DNA from: a virus
Virus record (IMG/VR): IMGVR_UViG_3300044632_000108
Span: 1-46,080 of that record
Length of the DNA: 46,080 nucleotides
Direction: 5' to 3' (one strand)
In this document: in pieces, positions 41,265-46,080 of the stretch
How the letters are laid out: each line of letters begins with the position of its first letter
Numbering within the stretch: the stretch's first letter is position 1
Notes under the pieces: generated by a model
Told to the model about the DNA's origin: nothing
What the model saw: the letters and a program-made list of their open reading frames with translations, nothing else
Databases searched by the model: none
Program-made: the position numbers and the translations under genes

Positions 41265-42857
41265 TCAGGGAGTTTTTCTTCCTTCACCCTTTGGATTTCG
41301 TCCAGCAACGGTTGAAGAACTGTCAGAGTTGTTGTTTGTTCTCTCTGAATCCCTAGCCCTTGTTGTGCTTGCTTCTGCTGCAGCCTCTGGCTTAAGTTGT
41401 AAGACTTCGTCCCCACCTTCTCGCTGTGGCATGTCAAGAGCAACTCGTGCTTCATTCGGAGTCATGATCTGATTCTTTACATACCTCTCAAGGATTTGAG
41501 ATTGTGCGATTTCATCTGTTAGGGTTAACTCGTTAAATACAAATTCAACAATGTCTGTCTTTTCACGAATGATCTTATTGATCATTTTTTCCAATTGTCT
41601 TTGTGCTGGCCTTGCAACCTGCTCCTTAAAGGTACGATCCTGTGCAAGTGCTGCTGCAATAGATCCAGAATCGCCACCTCCAAGTTTAGACAATGGCACT
41701 TGATGTGCTACCAGGATGTCATCACGGTTTTGCTTACGATACTCTTTAAATGAGCCGTCTTGTATACCGTCTTCGATGGGTTCCATTTTAAATTCAACTT
41801 TATTGTTTTCGCTATCACCTGGAAGTGGAATATATAGCGTTCTGTGTGACTGCCCTCTGAGATTTGTCTGCAAGAATCGGAACATCTTATCTTCTGCGTC
41901 TCCAGAAAGTTTTGCACCTTTTAGTGTTACTACGTATCTTGGCACTGCTTTATTTGCAAAGTAGTCAATATTATATTGTGAAGCAAGCGAGTCTCCATGC
42001 AGGGAGTTGATGGCCGACATAATGTCTGGTACTCCGTAGAAAGTGTTAAGAGGTGAGTATTGCTTAAAGTGAATAATCTCGTTTGGTCTTGCATCTGTTG
42101 TTAGTGGGTTTGGATTCTTTGCTCCAAAATTACGGAAGTAAACAATCTTATTTCCAATAATTTGTACATATCCGTCTTTGATTCTTCTTACTCTCATTGT
42201 TGTTGCTGGGATGTGACCGACATACCCAATCTCTCCACGAGTAGTTCTTCCTACTTCTAGATATCCGTTTCCAGTTGATTGAAGATCTGTATAAACCTTT
42301 TCCATAGTTGCAGTAAAAGAGTCATCGTCATTGAGTGACTCTAGCCAATCTCTTGCTTCAATCTTAGTTCTTTCAATTCTTTTTCTTGCCTTTTGTGTAG
42401 CGCTATTGTCTTCTGAAGACTCTAAACGAAGCATTGTTCTTTGAGAGATATGAAACTCATAGCCAAGTCCGACAATGTTTTCTACCTTTGCATCAATGGC
42501 TGCGTGGTTTGCAAAAGAAGTGTCGTAATAGTTTGCCAATTCATATAGGTTCCATGGTGGTGTAATAACATCGAACATTCCGTAGCCGTTTACATATACT
42601 AGGCCTGGGTTTATTTCTTTTGACTGTGCTCCATCAATACCGCTTTTTCCAGCAAGTGCTGCAGTTGTGTATTGCGTTGTTGGTTCAACCATCTTTGTTG
42701 AAGATCTGCTTATGCGTCTTTTAAAGTTTGAGTCTAGGCCGTCTAGAGTCTTTAGTGTTTCCCAATTACCCTTAAAAGGATCTGAGTTTAAGAATGGCTC
42801 GTCTTTACTGATTGCACGATCAATGCTTGCCCCAATAACAATTTCGTTATCTTCCAT
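41265..42857 (-). CDS. Portal protein (PBSX/HK97-type)
   Basis: The 530-residue protein has the portal core: NYYDTSFANHAAIDAKVENI (about 109-128), GNGYLEVGR, HIPATTMRVRR, EIIHFKQYSPLNTFYGVPDI and NIDYFANKAVPRYVVTLKG, typical of PBSX-type portals (PF04860-like), then a helical tail with TFKEQVARPAQRQLEKMINK and NEARVALDMPQREGGDE. The dodecameric portal is the DNA gate and tail-attachment site. The C-terminal residues (about 495-530) are Ser/Asn/Arg-rich and disordered. GAGGAG lies before the ATG. It directly precedes the protease/scaffold gene, which is standard. Confidence 0.92.
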   Translation of the reverse strand: MEDNEIVIGASIDRAISKDEPFLNSDPFKGNWETLKTLDGLDSNFKRRISRSSTKMVEPTTQYTTAALAGKSGIDGAQSKEINPGLVYVNGYGMFDVITPPWNLYELANYYDTSFANHAAIDAKVENIVGLGYEFHISQRTMLRLESSEDNSATQKARKRIERTKIEARDWLESLNDDDSFTATMEKVYTDLQSTGNGYLEVGRTTRGEIGYVGHIPATTMRVRRIKDGYVQIIGNKIVYFRNFGAKNPNPLTTDARPNEIIHFKQYSPLNTFYGVPDIMSAINSLHGDSLASQYNIDYFANKAVPRYVVTLKGAKLSGDAEDKMFRFLQTNLRGQSHRTLYIPLPGDSENNKVEFKMEPIEDGIQDGSFKEYRKQNRDDILVAHQVPLSKLGGGDSGSIAAALAQDRTFKEQVARPAQRQLEKMINKIIREKTDIVEFVFNELTLTDEIAQSQILERYVKNQIMTPNEARVALDMPQREGGDEVLQLKPEAAAEASTTRARDSERTNNNSDSSSTVAGRNPKGEGRKTP

Positions 42858-42859
42858 AA

Positions 42860-43246
42860 TTACTCCTCGTCTCCATACAATGCTATTGTATCTTTTGCTG
42901 CTTGAACTGCTCCAAGATCGTTTAGATTAGGAAGCAATCCAGAGTTCATTCTGTCTACTTGCTCGCTATACTCTTCTTCAGATACACGAGATGAGCCAGC
43001 AATAAATTCTACAGTTCCGTCTCCTGGGTCTCCGTAGTGTATTGCTGCCTGCTTTAGTTCTGAAATTTTTGAAATGTCCCCTCGCATAGAAGGAATATTT
43101 AAGACAGAACCATGACCATCTGAGAAATATCTTCCGTTGGCCTTTTTATAAATGTATAGACCCCAGTCATAATCTTTTTCAATGACTCTACGTCTGACAT
43201 TTTTAACAATTGGTTGACCAGTTTTTGGGTCTATTAACGAATCCAT
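42860..43246 (-). CDS. Small head-associated protein of unknown function
   Basis: From ATG 43246 the product is 128 residues; a GTG two codons upstream (43252) is possible but less likely. It has no known motif: an Arg-rich segment (VRRRVIEKDYDWGLYIYKKA), a Gly/Ser/Pro-rich middle (GDPGDGTVEFIAGSSRVSEE) and an acidic tail (ALYGDEE). It ends two bases before the portal gene, so it is likely a portal-linked or internal head protein. A TGGTATACT element lies seven bases before the ATG, with no ribosome site. Confidence 0.65.
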   Translation of the reverse strand: MDSLIDPKTGQPIVKNVRRRVIEKDYDWGLYIYKKANGRYFSDGHGSVLNIPSMRGDISKISELKQAAIHYGDPGDGTVEFIAGSSRVSEEEYSEQVDRMNSGLLPNLNDLGAVQAAKDTIALYGDEE

Positions 43247-43253
43247 ATCCACA

Positions 43254-43262
43254 AGTATACCA
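43254..43262 (-). promoter_or_regulatory. Extended -10 promoter for the head module, possibly leaderless
   Basis: The minus strand reads TGGTATACTTGTGGATATG: an extended -10, seven bases, then ATG 43246. No Shine-Dalgarno lies between. It follows the stop of the LamG-like gene by six bases and would drive the small protein, portal and perhaps the protease. Confidence 0.55.
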
Positions 43263-43264
43263 TA

Positions 43265-46080
43265 TTAAACGGGATCAACCGTAAATTTATTCCAGGAAAT
43301 GTCATTATATAAAGAGTACGCATAATCTCCAACTGTCAATGGGAAGTTGTCTCCTACAATTAATTTATTTGTTCCAGTATAACTCTTGTATACCTCTGAT
43401 GGGTTTACTCCATAATAACTGGTTTCAGCCAACACAAGAACTTTATTCCAGTTAAATGATCCAACATTCCAGAACTCCCAGTCCAGACCTAAACCAGATA
43501 AAACCTTTACCCTAAACCATGGTCTTTCTGATATGTTTTGGACTTCTTGAAGGTTTGTTGATTGATAGTAAGAAATACTATTAAACATTAGTGGGCCAGT
43601 CAATCTTGTTGCCCCTTCAAAAAATGAAAAGTCAAGACTGTCTGCAAAATTAATACCTAAGAATCCCCACTCTTGAAGAGTTAGCACTGGCTCTTTTACA
43701 ATCTTTCCGTTCCAGTAAAACCCAATGCCGTCTTGAACTAAACCAGTCTTTGCATCAATTGCGTAAATTTTTGCTCTTCTTCCACTTGGGTCATTTGCAA
43801 CCATGTAAAACTTTATATATGATCCTTTGCTTTCTACTTCAAATATTTGAGTTGGTGCGTATGGAAAGTAGTCTCCATCAAATCTAACAGCCATTTGCAT
43901 TGCTATTACTTTAAAGTTATTTGCTCTGCTTGTATTCATAGGAATAGAAAGTCCACGATTAACAATAGGATCGTACTGCCCCTTTACTTGAATACCACTT
44001 GTTTTTGTAAGATACAAATATGGAGATGATCCAGTATATATAGAAAATGGATTATTCTTTTTAAAGTTATAGTAAATTCCAGTTTTGGTATATGGGTATA
44101 TAGGGGTTCCAAACCTAGTTCCTATTGGACTTGCGTCTGATTCATTTAGTGCCTGCGATGCGTAAGAAAGTTTTTTAATATTGACATTGTGAGTTGATGA
44201 ATTTTTAACATTTATATCAATATGCGTAACTATAGAGAGATCGTTAAAGTCTACACCAACTGGTGGATAAATTATCATATTGTCTACAACTTCATACTTT
44301 GTAGTCATCCAGTCTGAGCCAGGAATTAAAATTCCATTTCTAGAAGGTCTTTCTGTTTTTGTAAAATAAAAAGAAGTTTGATTTGCCCCCAACTCTGTAT
44401 ACTGAAATGTAACATAAGTTTTTACTATTGCTCCATCTGTGTCATACCTATAGTCTTTTGCTATTTTGTTTTTAAGATCTTCATAATCATTATAACCAGT
44501 AAATAAATAATTATCAAGTGACTCATAAGTTCTTTGAACTGGCAGACCATACTCATTAGCAAGTTCTGCATATGTCCAGTCAACTGGTTCAGTTTCTATT
44601 GCAATAGTTTTTGATGGTATTGGATAGTCTATATTAAACTGTATAAAATCAAGGTCAAAATACTGATCCCCCCGTTTATCTAAAACTGATTCAGCAAAAT
44701 ATGTTAGCGGAATTTGATCTTCCCAATATGCGTTTGCAGACACTGTTAAACTGTATGTATCAAAAATTTCATCTGGCAAAAGAGTATAACTTGCCACATG
44801 ATCTATAAGAAAATCTTCATCAGATATAAAAACACCACCTCCAGATATAGCGCCGTTAGCCGTATCTGTTGTTCCTCCATGTGGTGACATTGATGTTGTG
44901 TCTACTCCACCGTCTATATTTATTAACTGATTGTTCTGATACACAGCAAAAAGATCTTCGTTCCAAACTGGAACACCTATCTCATTAAATAATGACCTAA
45001 TTTTTTGAAAGTTGTATTTTGTACAAAAGCCAATCTTATAAATTTTACCCGTAAATGTAGAAGTTTCGTCTTTTTTACCGCCTACATATAGTCTTAAATC
45101 TGATAAAGATCCAAAGAAATCTGAGGCTGGATTTCCAAACCTAGAAACAAACGCTGGAATATTTAGCCCAACATCAATCAATTCTCCAGGCTCTGCAATA
45201 GTTGGAGAGTATATCGTTTCTAAGACTCCATCATAATTTATAGAGTATGATATTTGATTGTTGATTAGTTCTATTGCAAAATAACTATTGGTGTTTTCTT
45301 TTTCAATTCTAAAAAGTGTCTGAGTAGTAGGAGATAACTCTGGTATTTTCATACAACCATAAAATGCAGATATTGGAGTTTTTAAAAAATCAAAGTTTTT
45401 AAAAAATAAATACCCAGAAACAGACTCCCAGTTTGAGTTAGGTCTAAAAGAAAAAAAGTTTTCTGTATCAGATGACTGTGCCAACTTGCAATCTGACAAC
45501 AACTCTTCTTCTGTTTTTGATGACAAAAATATTTCTGGAAGAGGCCCAGAAGGTACAGATAAAGATTTATTAACAATTGATGTGTTATCGTTAAATGCTT
45601 GTTGCCAAGATCCGACCTTTGGATAAGAATAGTTTGCAGTATAATCTGCAAAAGCATAATCAATAAATACGGAAGTTCCGCTATATGATGTATTAATGTT
45701 TTCTGGTATTTCTACACCTTGACCAAAAACAAATCTTCTTTTTGCCATAGCGGTTGCAACCACGTATGGGTAAATTCCAACACAATCAATCTCTATTGGA
45801 TAAACATCTTCATGTGTATAAAATCCTATCCAGTCCTGATTTTTTTGATTTTCGTTTAACATTTCTGGGAAAGAAATAGTTTCTCTGTCATAACCTAAAG
45901 ATATAACTTCTTGTCCATTAATGACAAGAGACGCAACATCTTTTCCAATTCTTAAGTGAACGAGCATTGGTCTTGTCCACTCTCCAACATAATATGTTCT
46001 ATATTCTTTACCAACTTTAAGACCTATCGCTGGACCGTCAACATATATACCATCATCCGAAGCGATTGGTCCTATGATTT
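43265..46080 (-). CDS. Large LamG/ConA-like virion protein, 5' end outside window
   Basis: The frame is open to the window edge: the 36 residues before the internal Met at 45967 (reading IIGPIASDDGIYVDGPAIGL, then ...YYVGEWTRP) continue the same domain, so the true start lies beyond 46080. At least 937 residues are visible. Repeated beta-sandwich strands (YYVGEWTRPMLVHLRIGKDV with NGQEVISLGYDR; FFGSLSDLRLYVGGKKDETS; FIDYAFADYTANYSYPKVGS) match LamG/concanavalin-type glycan-binding domains; at least two such modules seem present. The position before the portal is unusual for a fibre and fits a host-binding or head-decorating structural protein. No enzyme motif recognised. Confidence 0.75.
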   Translation of the reverse strand, partial: IIGPIASDDGIYVDGPAIGLKVGKEYRTYYVGEWTRPMLVHLRIGKDVASLVINGQEVISLGYDRETISFPEMLNENQKNQDWIGFYTHEDVYPIEIDCVGIYPYVVATAMAKRRFVFGQGVEIPENINTSYSGTSVFIDYAFADYTANYSYPKVGSWQQAFNDNTSIVNKSLSVPSGPLPEIFLSSKTEEELLSDCKLAQSSDTENFFSFRPNSNWESVSGYLFFKNFDFLKTPISAFYGCMKIPELSPTTQTLFRIEKENTNSYFAIELINNQISYSINYDGVLETIYSPTIAEPGELIDVGLNIPAFVSRFGNPASDFFGSLSDLRLYVGGKKDETSTFTGKIYKIGFCTKYNFQKIRSLFNEIGVPVWNEDLFAVYQNNQLINIDGGVDTTSMSPHGGTTDTANGAISGGGVFISDEDFLIDHVASYTLLPDEIFDTYSLTVSANAYWEDQIPLTYFAESVLDKRGDQYFDLDFIQFNIDYPIPSKTIAIETEPVDWTYAELANEYGLPVQRTYESLDNYLFTGYNDYEDLKNKIAKDYRYDTDGAIVKTYVTFQYTELGANQTSFYFTKTERPSRNGILIPGSDWMTTKYEVVDNMIIYPPVGVDFNDLSIVTHIDINVKNSSTHNVNIKKLSYASQALNESDASPIGTRFGTPIYPYTKTGIYYNFKKNNPFSIYTGSSPYLYLTKTSGIQVKGQYDPIVNRGLSIPMNTSRANNFKVIAMQMAVRFDGDYFPYAPTQIFEVESKGSYIKFYMVANDPSGRRAKIYAIDAKTGLVQDGIGFYWNGKIVKEPVLTLQEWGFLGINFADSLDFSFFEGATRLTGPLMFNSISYYQSTNLQEVQNISERPWFRVKVLSGLGLDWEFWNVGSFNWNKVLVLAETSYYGVNPSEVYKSYTGTNKLIVGDNFPLTVGDYAYSLYNDISWNKFTVDPV

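Overview
The window is a long segment of a tailed double-stranded DNA phage genome with siphovirus architecture (long-tail module with a 2,923-residue tape measure protein). All genes I can support lie on the minus strand, packed with short overlaps, and the DNA is AT-rich. There is no gene-free stretch above about 110 bases and no tRNA, rRNA, CRISPR array, integrase or insertion sequence that I could recognise. Both ends are cut inside genes, so this is a partial or circularly permuted genome. The host is probably a low-GC actinobacterium. This is an inference from a host-like secreted coiled-coil protein, a LysM motif in the tape measure protein, a bacterial class C (DnaE) polymerase and several promoters placed as for leaderless mRNAs; an acI-type freshwater actinobacterium would fit, but I cannot prove it.

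In the direction of transcription (high to low coordinates) the layout is as follows. (1) 46080-41265: a large LamG-like virion protein (5' end outside the window), a small protein and the portal. (2) 41212-34879, head and tail-tube module: prohead protease fused to a scaffold with an internal start for the scaffold alone, major capsid protein, a Pro-rich small protein, four head-tail connection proteins and the major tail protein. (3) 34806-17397, tail module: two paralogous tail assembly chaperones, the tape measure protein, distal and hub-like tail proteins and four fibre/tip proteins. (4) 17397-6340, replication and recombination: zinc-ribbon and HTH proteins, DnaB-like helicase, primase, ssDNA-binding-like protein, DnaE polymerase, RecA/UvsX-like recombinase, two kinds of Holliday-junction-resolvase-like nuclease, a Cas4-like Fe-S exonuclease and several small metal-binding proteins. 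(5) 6335-3471: small HTH and membrane proteins, an Nmad1/DUF1599-type protein and both terminase subunits. (6) 3450-1: a cassette of exported proteins, namely a coiled-coil protein with a signal peptide and a PA14-domain protein that appears to start at AUU, followed by the first codons of another gene.

The most notable signals are regulatory and architectural. Three genes likely to be highly expressed (major capsid, major tail, and the 390-residue secreted protein) are each followed by a strong intrinsic terminator and then at once by an extended -10 promoter that restarts transcription. Several genes have a -10 element 5-7 nt before the start codon and no Shine-Dalgarno, the geometry of leaderless mRNAs. 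The tape measure protein carries a possible kinase-like insert, five exact 21-residue cysteine repeats and a LysM. Three small genes (8617-8793, 6180-6335, 6049-6183) were found by direct translation.
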